DNA from: Acanthaster planci
Taxonomy: Eukaryota; Echinodermata; Asteroidea; Valvatida; Acanthasteridae
Direction of reading: 5' to 3'
Length of the DNA: 53,994 nucleotides
Assembly (NCBI RefSeq): GCF_001949145.1
Contig: NW_019091513.1
Coordinates: forward strand, 5,766 to 59,759
Notes under the pieces: model-generated
The model's input: the letters and a program-made list of their open reading frames with translations, nothing else
Told to the model about the DNA's origin: nothing
Database searches by the model: none
Shown here: in pieces, positions 11,386-23,774 of the stretch
How positions within the stretch are numbered: the first letter of the stretch is position 1
Layout: every line of letters begins with the position of its first letter
Position numbers and translations under genes: made by a program

Positions 11386-14300
11386 CTACAGGGAACAAAG
11401 AATTGGGATTTGGATATAACACAAGATTTTCTGTTCACCGTATTAATTGGCATATTTCAAGTTTTAATGAGCAGACTTGTGTGTACATCATTTATTGTAA
11501 TTATCTACAAGTACTGTTATTAGTTTGTTTGCCCGCAATTGCAATAAGTGCGTTTTACAAGTCTTTGACGATATGATGTTTGATTTACCTGCTCCAAACG
11601 GTATGTAGGCCTCTGGAACGATGACATGTTCACCATCATCGGAGAGAAATCTCGAAGGGTCAAAGCATTCTGGGTTAGACCAATGGGACGGGTCATTCAG
11701 AGCTCCCCAAAGATTCACCCATACCTGGGTCCCCTTGGGGATTGAATAGCCCATAATTTCAACATCTCTCGGGACAGCCCGAGGAGGCACGTAGGGGGCG
11801 ACAGTGCGGAAACGCTGAACCTCCATGAGGGTTGCCTCTGTATACGGCATTTGTGCACGATCTGTGAGCGACGGTGGGCGACTCTGACCGATGACGTTGT
11901 CGACTTCACTTTGCACCTATACAGTTACAAATAAGAAAAATAAAACAAGGTGTTCATCACAACGATCATGTCTCTCGTAGAAAAAAAGAGGGAATCTCAG
12001 TGGCCAAAGGAATTCATTCAGGATGTAGGCCTACAAAAGGTTGGATTCATTTTGAAATGAAAACAAAGTTCAAACAGTCACCTAAACTCTAAACGAGTCC
12101 GGGTCAAGTTGACCCAGAATTGGGTCCCATTCGGTATGACCCTTTTCTAGGTCAATCTGACCCGGACGTTTTTAGAGTGTACGTGACGAGTTAGAAACTT
12201 GTTAAACACCATGAATGAAGAAAAACGTCTACCTTAATGCATGCATGTTGATTTAATGATTTACAAAGGAATAACACAAATTGCCCATTTCCCTTTTTTG
12301 CTTCGTATTCGTGGGGGCTATAAGTGCTAATTTGGAACCACTTCTTTAGTCCTTGACACTAAGGAAACGGAAAGCCCTTTCTTTCGATTCCAATTTGAAA
12401 TGGGTACAGCACAATTACCGTAGGGCGAGAGTACACTACGACTTGCCTTCGTTTGGACATCCGGGTACTCCATCATGAGAAGAATGAGCCACAGGATTGT
12501 GTAAGTTGTGGTATCAGTCCCAGCAGCAAACATGTCGTGGATCGCTCTCCAAATCAAATCCTCACGAAAAACCTCTTTCAGTTTGTCACCTTCCTCTTGG
12601 TGCTTGTCCCCTTCGAGAATAAATGCATCAATCATGTCTCGAATGTTATCAGGGTCAAAGGTTGCTCGATGTGCCTGCACCATTTCCTCATTGAACTTTG
12701 TCAAGGCTTTATAAGCATATTTAAGTTTATTCAATGGGGGAAGTGAATTTAAGAAGGGCATCCCAAAAAGAATCGTTTTCACCGCGGATGCCCTGAAAAT
12801 TGTATCCAGATTTACCAAAAGAGTCCTAAAAACCGGATCGTTGTAATCGTATCGCTGTCCGTAGCTTATGGTGCACACAATGTTGGAGACGGCACTTTTG
12901 ACGATATGTATTGGATCAAACGGTGTTCCACAGTTTCGGTCGGTGGCGTCGCAAAGATATCTGGCTTCCTCGTTAACACGGTTCTCCAAACTGCGCGTGC
13001 CTACGCCGAATGATCGCAAAGCAGTCATTGCAACACGCCGACGGGCCGACCACTGAATGCCATTCGAAAGCAAAACGCTACCTGCAAGACAGAGTAAAAA
13101 GATCAGTCATAATAATCATTACAAAATCACGGATAAACAAAATAGTCTAGGCATACCTCTCATTGTTTCCTTAGAAATAAAATGGGGGAAACCTATAGGA
13201 AATGTTTTTTAAAAAAGAGAAGTATATGCACACAATTAGAAGGGCAAATGGCTCAGTTCAAGACAAACCGTCAAAGAACTATGACAAACTTTTCAATAAA
13301 TACATCTTACCGTATAAAGTCTGAAGCTGTCGCAAGCTGTGATTTTATTGGGCACGGTGATAAAGTCACCGAGAACGCAAATGGCACACAGTTATCCTCA
13401 ATGTCTCGTGTGTCATTAAAGTCTCCTGCAGTGCCACATATAAATCCAAATGAAACAAAGGCAGACTTTTTGTTCAAGCGAGCCATCACCGTGCAGGCCT
13501 TCATAAGAAATTCTGTCAAATATTATCCGGGATGAATCACCGTAGCTATCATGGTACTGGGGATCAGGAGAATACGAGAACTTTGGGTGTTGCAATCTCC
13601 ATATTCAGTTGATTATCAACAGTTGACAATTTTCAACAGTGGTTCGTTAATGTTGACTTGTAATGTGCAATTGCACTTGTAACAAGAGAAGAGATGATCC
13701 GACACGTCAAGTTCAGATGAAAGGTCATTGACTCCATGCTTCCATCCAGGAAATTATCCCAGAAAACAATACACTATGGGCTGTATTGAAGACATTGATG
13801 TGATTTGAAAATATGTTATTTGTCCCAATGTGTGTTTCACCTGTAGGATACCATATGTCACTGGTAGGATACGGTAAGGGCAAGGTAGCAATGACAGCAA
13901 TTTGTTACCTGATTTACAGATAAGCATAAATCGAATGAAAATACAGCCGGTGTGGACCCTTAATTATAGGCATACATGACAAAATTTGGATTGATGTTTG
14001 CGCAATATTTATCTTCTCCCTCATAACTGAGACTGCCCTTAATGTGAGTCTGTTACGTATTTGCTTAGGCTGCTTTCTGTGCGGGGCGTGAGCTTCTGCT
14101 AAGCCGGCATCACTGCTTAGCTTCTGGGGGGGGGGGTCCCCATACACAGCTATTCGTCGGGGACGGGCCATTTGGTCGTCCCTCCACGTTCTTCGGTGGT
14201 ACAAGAAAATCTTATGTTTTAAACTGTCGCAAAGCATAAAATTTCCAAAACAGTATATTAATATGCATCAATCGATTTTCGATTTATCCAATTTTAGCCA

Positions 14301-15139
14301 CAAGAGGCTTGTGCGCCAGCAGTCGTAGCTCGACGCTATGTGTTGTGTTGAATTATTATTCTTAAGCTGCAGTCGCAAAAACGCATGCGCACGTAAGTTC
14401 CCACACAAGTTTGATTATTTATTATATTAATGCTAGATTTTTTGGAATACAGTAATTATATTACAAACAGAATCAATAAAGTAACTTTGTGCATGGTAAA
14501 CAATAATTTAAATATCGGTAACTCCTAATAAAAAGGACATGGCAAGAATTGAAATATCTATTTAATTCGAAGGCCTCCTCATACATACACAGACATTTTT
14601 GCTGGCATAAACTTTGCTATCCCTGAAAGACATAAGGATTGAGGTCACAGGTTACCATGAACATTATTATAAAACAATGCAGGTAACTTGGTGAAAAACG
14701 GCAGTGATCAAAAAACAGCAGTGAAAAGACTGAAAAGTGGAAATTGAGGTAGAAAGGTGAATTGGCAGGGTGCTTTAAAATGAACGTGGGTTTCTTCACC
14801 TTCAAGTCGCAGTTCTTTCGATGAGAAGGGAAACGTGAACCTGTCACTGAAATCTACAGCTTGTCTGACTAAGGCGGCTTTGATGGCCGAGTAGCTACTC
14901 AGAACCACCAGTGGACTGGTGGTCATGTGCAGCGTGTATATACCGCCATATTTTTGTCCTGTCTTGGTGAGCTGTAGATGCATGGAAGAGCTGTACAGCT
15001 GTGGACTGCCCAGGAGTGGGATGTACCACGGAGTTGGAGGTAATCTACGATAAAAGGCTCGCCAGCGTAGAAACCATATGGACACCAGAAACGAACAGGC
15101 AAATACCAACAACATTTGTGCATTCGTGAGCAGTTCCAT
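11210..15139 (-). CDS. Cytochrome P450, CYP2-type, complete, four exons, 492 aa
   Basis: The exons are 15139-14800, 13081-12447, 11916-11589 and 11385-11210. Phases agree at every junction (1, 0, 1) and give 492 residues, normal for a microsomal CYP2-clan enzyme. Visible features in order: an N-terminal membrane anchor (about 8-24); the proline-rich hinge LPPTPW (33-38); C-helix W124 with R127-R129; I-helix AGTDTTT (300-306) for oxygen activation; K-helix E357-x-x-R360; a PERF-like DPSRF (411-415); and the heme loop FGAGRRACLGE with ligand Cys439. The protein should sit on the ER membrane and oxidise a lipophilic substrate with electrons from P450 reductase; the substrate cannot be read from sequence. 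Intron 2 starts with GC, not GT. A TATA box lies about 120 bp upstream of the ATG. No breaks are seen, so the gene looks functional. The subfamily is not assigned. Confidence 0.95.
11589..11916 (-). CDS. P450 exon 3 (K-helix, PERF region)
   Basis: This exon codes for residues 326-434, with EVQR (ExxR) and DPSRF. It ends inside the heme loop at FGA/G before gtaaat, phase 1. Confidence 0.94.
12083..12180. mobile_element. Short fold-back element (MITE-like) in P450 intron 2
   Basis: Nearly the whole 98 bp folds on itself. The arms begin ACTCTAAA and share TCCGGGTCA, TTGACC and GGGTC in matching order. No transposase is present and no clear target duplication is seen. The element sits in the GC-AG intron. 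Confidence 0.55.
12447..13081 (-). CDS. P450 exon 2 (C-helix to I-helix)
   Basis: A large exon follows acceptor tgtcttgcag and starts by completing Gly114. It holds the WSARRR C-helix and the AGTDTTT I-helix. It ends ACGAAG before gcaagt, a GC donor in strong consensus. The next exon resumes exactly at VQSEVD, as in CYP2 proteins (YPDVQ-x-K-V-Q). Confidence 0.94.
14800..15139 (-). CDS. P450 exon 1 (membrane anchor to B region)
   Basis: The start is the ATG at 15139-15137 (MELLTNAQ). An in-frame GTG further upstream is not needed. The exon ends CTTGAAG before gtgaag, phase 1, after the FSDR motif typical of the end of CYP2 exon 1. Confidence 0.93.
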
Positions 15140-15188
15140 CGTGCTTCTTGATGTCACAGCAGTCTGAATGATTCCAGAGCTTGCCGAA

Positions 15189-15221
15189 ATCGATACTACG
15201 AAAATCGGTAGTATAATCGAT
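15189..15221 (-). promoter_or_regulatory. Stem-loop in the predicted P450 5' UTR
   Basis: The inverted repeat atactac / gtagtat, with ATCGAT on both outer sides, falls inside the predicted leader. Whether it acts at the RNA level is unknown. Confidence 0.3.
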
Positions 15222-15260
15222 GTAAGCGAGTCGCGTGAGTGAGTTTAAAATTCACCAGCT

Positions 15261-15270
15261 TCTTTTATAG
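15261..15270 (-). promoter_or_regulatory. TATA box of the P450 gene
   Basis: On the minus strand the sequence reads ctataaaaga about 120 bp upstream of the P450 ATG. That predicts a start site near 15235 and a 5' UTR of about 95 nt. Confidence 0.6.
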
Positions 15271-15512
15271 TTCCCAGGTTTATTTCAACCGTTTGATAAT
15301 ATTTGCATGTTACAGACAATGAATTATCGAAACTTTGGATTCAAAGATTAAACTGGATTACACTTATGATGTTTAATTATAAATGTTTAATAATATCGAT
15401 TCCAGATGATATGTGTGATTTCGATAACATAAAGTCTATAAGACTAGCACGTTACATAAATGCATTCAACCGATCTCTTGCAAGGATAAAGGTTAGAGTT
15501 CAGTCATTATTT

Positions 15513-15534
15513 ATACAAACGGTAACGTTTGTAT
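15513..15534. promoter_or_regulatory. 22-bp palindrome upstream of the P450 gene
   Basis: Arms ATACAAACG and CGTTTGTAT flank a GTAA centre, about 375 bp upstream of the ATG. A dimeric transcription factor site is possible; no factor is assigned. Confidence 0.3.
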
Positions 15535-18211
15535 GAGAAGCCTTATGTGACAAAATTGACAGCTGTTTCAGTCAAAGCTACACCAAGGCCTTGTTACCTT
15601 CGTGCACCAACTTCCAGTGATATGATAACTATCCCCAAAGTTTAAAAAAAAAAAAAAAAAACTTTGATTTTTTATTAGTTCCTTTTTTTCTGTTGGAGAC
15701 TCCAAGCCCTGCATTTCTTACATTTTTCGAATCTTTTACGGATCTTACAAGCTTTAAATATGACCAAAAAACTGTCCCTCACGCAAAGTAGAATGGGAGG
15801 AATATCATCGTAAGGTGAACCTTCGAACCCTCCCATTTCACAATTTAACCTAAAAGAGCTGGGTTATTTTAGCCCATCTCACGGCGGGGGAGGGGATTCC
15901 ACCCCCCCCCCCGAAATTGGCTGTGCCTCACTCGATTTTTTTCAAACTTGGAAGGCATGAAAAGGCATTCTTATCATCTTAAAAGTACATGTACAGCAGT
16001 GGGAAAGTATACATTTTGGGTGGAACGTCTCGGAGAAATACGCGTTGCACAAAAACGGTAGGTTGGATTTTCACAAAATAGGTGTCAAAATGACCGCAAA
16101 GAATCACTATAATAATTCCTAAAGTCTCAACTCCTGAAAAAGAAATGTACTTAGGCGATATCGGAAAAGATGGGAGGCATTCCACCCCGGTTCTATTAGT
16201 GTTAAAGCCATTCATTACTTCCAATCTTTAATGTAACTGACAATAGATCCCAGTCTGTTGCATTGATTACAAGTCCTTTAAACCATTGTCCAAAATGGGC
16301 CCGTATATTGGCATACCTGTTGACATAATGGCCATGATTGAGTGTGCTTATCAAGCAACAGCGTTACAACCAGTCACAACCTTCTCCCCAGGTTTTGCGT
16401 GGTCTTCGGTGCTCTGCTCAAAATTAGTGAAGCCGTCAGAAAAGGATGGTCCTAACTGTTGAATAGTATACCCCATTCACCACGGGCAAATGGGACTTTA
16501 TAAATCCCAGGGTAATCGGCAGCAACAACGAATGTCGCGTGGTGTGATCTTTGCCGATCAGAAGACCACGATCGGTGAGGCAGTTCTATGAAAAGACTTA
16601 CACGTTTAACAATCCTCTACATTTTCCTGCCCATGGGAGAATTTTTATTGCTGATAATGAAGTTAATGTAACAGAATCCACCAATTTCCTTGGATTATAT
16701 AGATACCGATACATTCTCATAAAAGAGTCATATTAACGCATAAAGTCATGTTTAGGTCGACTTATTTCTAAAATTTAAGTTTAGCCCTAAGAATACTCAT
16801 AAAAATAAACCATAAGTAACAGTCTACCATTTCTCTTTCTCCGTGAAAGAGAAATCTGCATATCTCATATTGTCTAATGTTTGTAACACTTGCATCAACT
16901 TGTGTGAGATCACCGTTTACAATGACCACATTCACGATGTTTGTAAGCCAATGAATGCAATCTTTTCACGGATGCTTTTAATCACAACCTGTTGGAAGTA
17001 TAGGCTGGCTACTATTATATAAAGCAAAGTAGCACAGTTTCCTTCATGCATTTGTACACATTCTTTATTTTTATGGCTACGGCTAGGTCTGTGTGCAAGA
17101 ATGGAATCTCTGTCGTGTTGTATTCTGATTTCCACCTCTTCATCAATACTGATGCTTCAGTTAGCTACTGTAACAAATGAAATGTCAGAATGTGCCGAAG
17201 TTCAGTCCCACTTAATTATTTTCTGTTGGATTCTGAAAATTAAATGCAGGGTCCCACAAAAACGTGGATATGTTCGTTTTGTGATGCGTGTAGGCCTATT
17301 TAAATTGAGCAGGTTCTCTCAACTGAAAAACATCTTAACTTAAGGAAGAAGGCTTTTGGTTAAAACCCAGAAGCAATACATTTTAAATTGCCATATAGAC
17401 AGGTTTTTAACAATACATGTATTATAGAGTTTTATCCTGACTTGCTGTGAACAGTGGTTTTTTCCCACGTGTGGTTGTACTTCAAAGCTGGATGCTAAAA
17501 TAAAATGTTTGTGCATGCGATGTCTGGATCTATCAATACATCAATGTTAATAAACGGCCTAGGTTATGGGGTCGCAGCCCCACCCTTTAAATCATATTTG
17601 CGAGCCTCTGGAGACCCCCAAGTCACGGCCTTGCACTCTGAACGCAATGCATCAGGCTGTGCGGCTCAGTGGCATGTGGAGGATTTTTGTAGCTTCTGCC
17701 TGCAGGCAAACAACTGCAGTTCCCATTGAAGAAGTTGCGGACGATTGCTCCAAGATTCACCAAAGTATTGCCAGCAGCTCGCCGAAAAGAGAAACGAAAG
17801 TGCAGCAGATCACATATACGTGTAAATGTACACGTACACTGCTACAGCTGATGGTAAGCTTGCGCCTGAATGTAGGCCTAAACTATGTAATGAACATGTA
17901 ATCCTCGCTCGATCTGTAGGGAGCGATTTCTGTAACTCTGATGAGCAGGCCTACACACATAATTTCAGTGAAGTGATTTAGGTTGGGCAAACCGTTTACA
18001 AATGCCCCAGTTGTAGCAGGCTTTCCGTATATTGTATTACTTTATTAACCGAGGGACAGAAATTCCACGGTTATTTTTGTTACCTTTCGCCTCTAAGATT
18101 AAACTTCACTTGAATGCGCAAATCACTTCACAAAAGTCTTCCCATGAGCAATCCTCAAAGACTGATCGGGGTCTGGGTAATAGAAGTACATATGTACATG
18201 ATTTCTGACAA

Positions 18212-18643
18212 TAAAGAGCACCTCTAAGAAAAACATGTTTTCTCTGATTTTATCTTTTCAAATAAATATGGAAGCACCCAAATCGAACGCAGAGTCATTT
18301 GTCTTCACAGCTCAACTATAACAAGCTGAAAAGGGCATGCCAAGTGCATGCCAAACAATGTAGCCATTGTTTGTCGTCAGATTACAAAGTAGCCATTGTT
18401 TGGCGTGCACAAGGGTTTATCCACTACGAACACAGGGCGAGGGTTCCCCTCGTTTTCCCCGTTTTCTCCTCAATGACGCAATCTACATTCAAAATTCCCA
18501 TCTTGGCATAACTGAAAAAACCGTTTTAAGCTTGTTGTAATTGAGCTCTGAAGACAAATGACACTACGTTCGATTTGGATACATACATATTTATTTGAAC
18601 AGATAAAATCAGAGAAAACATATTTTCCTTGAGGTGCTCTTTA
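18212..18643. mobile_element. Long-inverted-repeat MITE, about 430 bp, TA target site
   Basis: Termini AAGAGCACCTC and GAGGTGCTCTT are flanked by TA on both sides. The arms pair for about 120 bp (gttttctctgattttatc, caaataaatatg, ccaaatcgaacg, tcatttgtcttc, caagct). The centre holds a second small inverted repeat (tagccattgtttg). There is no coding sequence. The TA duplication suggests a Tc1/mariner or PIF-type source. Confidence 0.75.
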
Positions 18644-21123
18644 AGGGTGAATCTGTACAGCAAGTAGCAATTACACTGCATCTTTTTATCTCTGGTCGCG
18701 GTCTATATTTAATTTTAAATTGATGTATCTAAACTTAAACCACTGCAGTGGTTGTGGTCGTTTTCAAAAACCAGATGAGACATAACAGGAGATCTGGCAC
18801 CATGTATTCTAGAGACACTACTCTAACTTTCGGGGGGGGGTGACCTTTCATAAATTTAAAAGAATGGAAGCATATCTTATTAGCTGTGTAAATTTGATAA
18901 GATTTTTTATGCCAAAGTTCTTTTCCATCATACAATTGAAAGTAACCGGCAAAGCGTCGGTCATCAAGGATAACACATATAGTCAAGCAGACGTTACCTC
19001 ACACAGTGCACTGAACGTGTCACTTTCTCTCATCATCTTACTTGGCACTTTTGTTTGCAACGAACAAGGCATCGTCATCATTATAAAGAATTGAAAACGT
19101 ATTTAGGACATCTGCTGAAAGCATACCACAAATTGGATCGGGCGCGACAAACAGGCTTTGCCTTTAGCGACGACATTAATCCTGTCACAAAAGGGATGAT
19201 GGGAGGCTAGGTCATAGGAGGACTCTCTTGGCTTCTTTTTTTCAGAGTTCGAAAGACACTTTTCAATACAATCAGTGTCCACTCCACTGGGTGTTGTCTA
19301 TTCAGGCGATGTAAAATTTTTACATTATGTTAAAATCTGTCTCCTGCCGGATGCCTGAGGTTGAATCTTCTGTGGATATTTACAAGAAAGAAAAAACGAC
19401 ACCGTCCTTCTCTATTGTTATACCATTAGTTTTAGGCTCAAATGTTGGGTAGAAGGACCGACTGTTTTCACTAATACGACTGAATTATGCTGCACTGTGC
19501 ACTGAGGCAGAATATAAAATGGTCTGTTTCTTTGCATCAATATGTGAAGTTGTATTACTATTGCCAAAGGGGCTGAAGGGAACAAGACAAACATGGTAGC
19601 ATAAAGGTCTACATTAAACGCAGATGCATGCATCACTGAAAATATCATCACTGTTCGGATAGAATGTTGGCCAATGCGTCACTTTTTAGGACTTACTTTA
19701 CAAGAGTGTTAAGTGTCCGTAATGAACACAGCGCATTCTAAACCAATGTTTAATTTTTACACAGTGTGTTCCACAGATGACAGTGTTTATTTTTTAAGGT
19801 GTAAAGTGTCTGCGCCATTTTAGAATTGCATGTTATGAAGCTGTGTTAGAGACATGAAGAACAGAATTCTCTCTCCCTAGAGCCACCTCAAGCTCGTCTA
19901 ACCTGTCGATATCACGTAATTTTGACTGGCTCTCGACCAATCAAGACCAGATTTTGTCCCATGTGACCTTCATTAACAAAAAATGAGGATACACAATATT
20001 CGATTTTTACTCGGGGTGTTGGGTAATTTTGGAGGGGATCACGGAAGGTACCATTTTATGCATCTTATTTATTTATTTTATTATTATTTTTTTGTGGCAA
20101 TTTGGCCAGTGATGTCATTTTTACAAGTTGAAATAACAAAGTGATTTTTGTATTCTGGGAATTTTATTTGTGTTTGTACGTAGGCCTAAACCTACTGTAT
20201 ACAATTTGGACTGTTCTAATACCCCTTGAAACAAATAACTCATAAGAATAAAAGAAATACTGTGCCTTTTAACATTAGGAAATTCAGTTCAAAGTACAGA
20301 AAACTGATACAATCAAGGAGGTTACAGCCGATCTTCCTCAAGAATAAGGCTGATAAGCTCGGGCGGCTTGATCTCCTATGTTCATGAATAGCTCGATTTG
20401 TTGTTCGTTGGTCGGCCGATCAAACGCCGGGAACATACGTGCAACCGGTTATCGCTGGTAGTTAGCGGCAAGCAACATGCAACATGGCGGTGTATGATGT
20501 TTGGATAACTGGACTGAATTCTTTTCTACTTAAAAAGGAGCATCCATTACTGTGGTATGGAAATTTATTAATGTTACTTTTGCAAAACTTGCCATTGTCT
20601 CCTGCTTTGTAAGCCATCTCGATATGTTTTGCGGCTGTTCAAAAATAAAAATCGCACGAGTTTTTCCGTGTTTTCCTGTAAAACCCTAACGAGGAGGTGG
20701 TGTGCGATCCTGTTCCGAGAACAGTGTTCTAGGGTCGTGTTCCCGTCGTTCGACCGCGAGAACAAGAAACCCGCCCGAACTCGACCTTTAAAAAATGACG
20801 TTGCCGATTCTAATTCTCTGCTTTTGGTGCGGGCCATCTTAGATTGTAGATGCTATAATCTTTTCTTAGACTAATTTTTTTTTGGGTGCAAACTCTATAC
20901 TCTCCTCCAGTGTACAGAAGCTATTTGACATTCCAATTAGGTTAACTGCATTGAAAGTAAACTTTTTACATCATTCAATATTATCCCTGCCCTTGACTGA
21001 GGGCGCTGTTGCTGTAAAGTCATCCCGGGAAAACTTGGTTCACTGTATAGATTGTCTTGTCAATTTGTGAGCCCAGAATTTACTCAGTAGCAAAATCTGA
21101 AATGAGTAATTGCTTGTTTATTG

Positions 21124-21360
21124 CTATGTATTTACACAACTCACAACAAGAAAAAGTGGGCCAGCAAAATCTTCAAAGTTACAAAACCTGAGGAGCTTTT
21201 GGGCACAAACCACAACGCAACAGCGACGTTTTCTACCTGGGATGACATCCCAGTTTTTGTCATGATAATGGAAATGCTCATTGGCATAACAGCCAAACGT
21301 GCAGTAAAATACTGTTTGAAACAGTGAAACAAAAATTGAAAGTGGTGTTAAATGGGACAC
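21124..21360 (-). repeat. Dispersed repeat, copy 1 (minus)
   Basis: Its reverse complement matches 50665-50885 in order: ttttactgca, atgagyatttccat, atcatga/ttcatgag, aaaactg, gatgtcatc-caggt. About 230 bp is shared. One frame gives MSISI-M-KT-MSSQ in both copies. Confidence 0.6.
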
Positions 21361-23606
21361 AGCTGTGAATTTAGGAGGTCTGGTTTGTATTTAATAAAAA
21401 AAAAACTACAGCAACTATCCTTTACTTGAAATATGATCCTGGATTATTGTTTCAGTATTACAAACAAGTTTGTGGTTAGGAGTTGCAAAAACATGCCCCT
21501 GGGATTAGTCTGCTTAGTGCAGTGATTGCCCAGTTTCTCTTACTATGGAGTGCCGTTTCTTACACATTACATTAATCACGAAATTAAATTGTGGCATACT
21601 TGTACATGTGTTACCTCCGCTAAAACATGTTTAGGCCTACTGTCCTCAACCACTAAAACATGCTAGTTCAGGGATCATTGGATTTATGATAAAGATATTA
21701 CCAGGGTATCAGAAATGAAGTTCCGGGGTGTTACAAAATGATGGAAATGTCATGACCCATGAATTTAGTCTTTCTGTCTTTGATGACATTTGCAGAAGGA
21801 TCCTGTGGGTGCAGATGGTGTCCTTAAAATCTAACGATATGAGTGAAAGGGAAACATACACTTGAAACCTAGGGATACTGCTTGTAACTCTTCCCTCTTC
21901 ATATCAAGGTTCCAGTTGTCAAAGTACATGACCTTTATCGTTTTTTTAATGGTCCATTCTTCTTTAAAACCAACCAACGACCATGAGACTTATTTCCTAC
22001 GACCAAAGATTTTTTGATACGTGAAAGACAAATGAATTATAATAAAGAGAAGCGCGTGTCATGCGCTCGTTATGAATTAGAAATCATAAACATTTGAGAC
22101 CTATAGCGCAACCGTTGTTTTCTCCGCTTGGCATAGGGCATAGGCAGCTTTTGATGCGAACTTGTGGAAGTGCTTTTGGTGTCTACAGGAGGAAATCCCT
22201 CCTTTGTTCAAGATATAGGGGTCGGGACAAGGGCAGCTTATTGGAGTGGTCTCCAGTAGGGCTCTCTGAAAACGGTGGTTGCGTCGCTCTTTTAGAGTGG
22301 TTTTCACTCCGGGCATGGAGGAAGGAAAACAGAGAAAAACAATCACTGATAAAGATGCAAACTTTATTCTAAAAGTGTGGGAAGCCACTCTAAAAAGAGC
22401 ATTCCCTCATACGTCTCTTCCAAGAGTGTTTTTCTCTCCTTAATTAACAGAGAGAAGGCGGTTACTGAGAAAAGTTTTCCTCAATAAAATTTCACATTGG
22501 TGGTCTTACGATGTAGCCCTCCATATCACACCAACAAGGGAAGAAAGCAACCAAACAAACTATCGAGGGATTGTAAGGACATCTCCCACTTACTAGAAGA
22601 CGGCCATTGGGCAATCCTCGTGATTTGGCACAGATGGAAATATCGGCTGTAATGTTGACTATAATTTTCTGGACTCCCGCATTCCACATAAATCATTTTT
22701 ATGTCAAAGTGTTACTACAGTCATCCAGCATTTCACTCGGGAATCCATTTCTTTGTACGTGTGAGGCTTCCATGGACTTGCTCTTCTGTTATACTTCTGT
22801 TGCTTTTTGGTGGTTTCATGTTTAGGCTGATTTTGTTTAAGTTCAGTACCCGGACGTAACGGACTGTCAATGCGCTTTACACTATTAGTATCCCTAGTGG
22901 GCCCAGAAGCAAATCTACAAATCATCTAAGCTCCCTGAGGAGTATAAAACTGTCAATGCAATCATTTCAGGCACTTCTTTAGGGTTAATCAACAACAAAT
23001 AAAACTGTTCTGCCCTAAAGGGAATGCTGCAAAAACTCTGGTGTTAAAAAGACACTTCTTGGTGTCATCAGATGACCTGCCAAAATGTGTTACTGACACT
23101 TCTGGTGTTGCTTTACACACCTACGTGTTGAAATAACACCACAAAATTTAACGTCAGTAAATCTCAGTGTTGACATGGTCGTCCAATGACACCGGTTTTG
23201 CTGTGTACCTATTTATACTTCTGGATGGAGAGAGGAAGTTAAATCAAGTGACTTAGGCCTACCGTTTTCACAACATCTACCCCTCTTTAGGTTTTGAACT
23301 CGGGCCCTGTGATGGGAAGTTACAAACCCTTATAGTCCACACCCCACCGTGATCGCAATTCCTACTGTTTCCTTATTGAATCCGACTCTTAGTGAACATT
23401 TAATTTCTCTGGTCCGTGCTGTTTTAGTATAACGATAGTTTATATTGCTAGTGGTAAAACTATCTCCATTTTGCATGTCCTTTTGCAAGCTTCTTCACGT
23501 GCTTGCACTAACTCCATTTGATAAACCTGTAACAAGATTTCTCCCACAGTGTACCTTTACCCAAACACACCTCTAGCTCTCTGTGTAATCGTCTGTGCTG
23601 ACGACC

Positions 23607-23774
23607 TACAGTCCTGGACAAATGTCGTTGGGCCTCCTACCCCAGACCCCGTGTCAATGTTGGGTCTATATGCACGCGGTCTGCGCTCCGGTTGGACATG
23701 ACAACATTGAGTGGGGGAAGGTGGAGGGCGCATGGCTATTACCAAGTGTCTCAACAGTTTTGTCCAGAAATGTA
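23607..23774. mobile_element. Small Tc1/mariner-like MITE
   Basis: Termini TACAGTCCTGGACAAA and TTTGTCCAGAAATGTA are imperfect inverted repeats of 16 bp (13 match) about 135 bp apart. TA forms the outer edge on each side. Confidence 0.4.

Noticed and set aside
12327-12446. P450 ORF continuing past the I-helix exon
   Set aside because: This is read-through into intron 2; the protein resumes exactly at the next exon after the GC donor.
13182-13535. Long ORFs on both strands in P450 intron 1
   Set aside because: They do not fit the P450 chain, which is complete without them, and match no family.
14123-14135. Homopolymer G/C runs (also about 15900, 18831, 23892, 44889, 53107)
   Set aside because: Short mononucleotide tracts are common in such genomes and do not indicate a function.
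16532-16576. Possible first exon (ATGTCGCGTGG to a gtgagg donor) with a TATA-like tttataaa upstream
   Set aside because: The TATA-like motif is too close to the ATG for a normal leader, and no second exon or family could be found.
20484-20837. Opposed ATGs in good context (ATGGCGG plus, ATGGCCC minus) in a CpG-richer stretch
   Set aside because: Neither reading frame resembles a known protein and the frames overlap; no supported splice partner was found.
23040-23215. Fold-back repeat with ggtgtca and agtgttgaa motifs
   Set aside because: Pairing is patchy and the ends are unclear; not strong enough to call an element.
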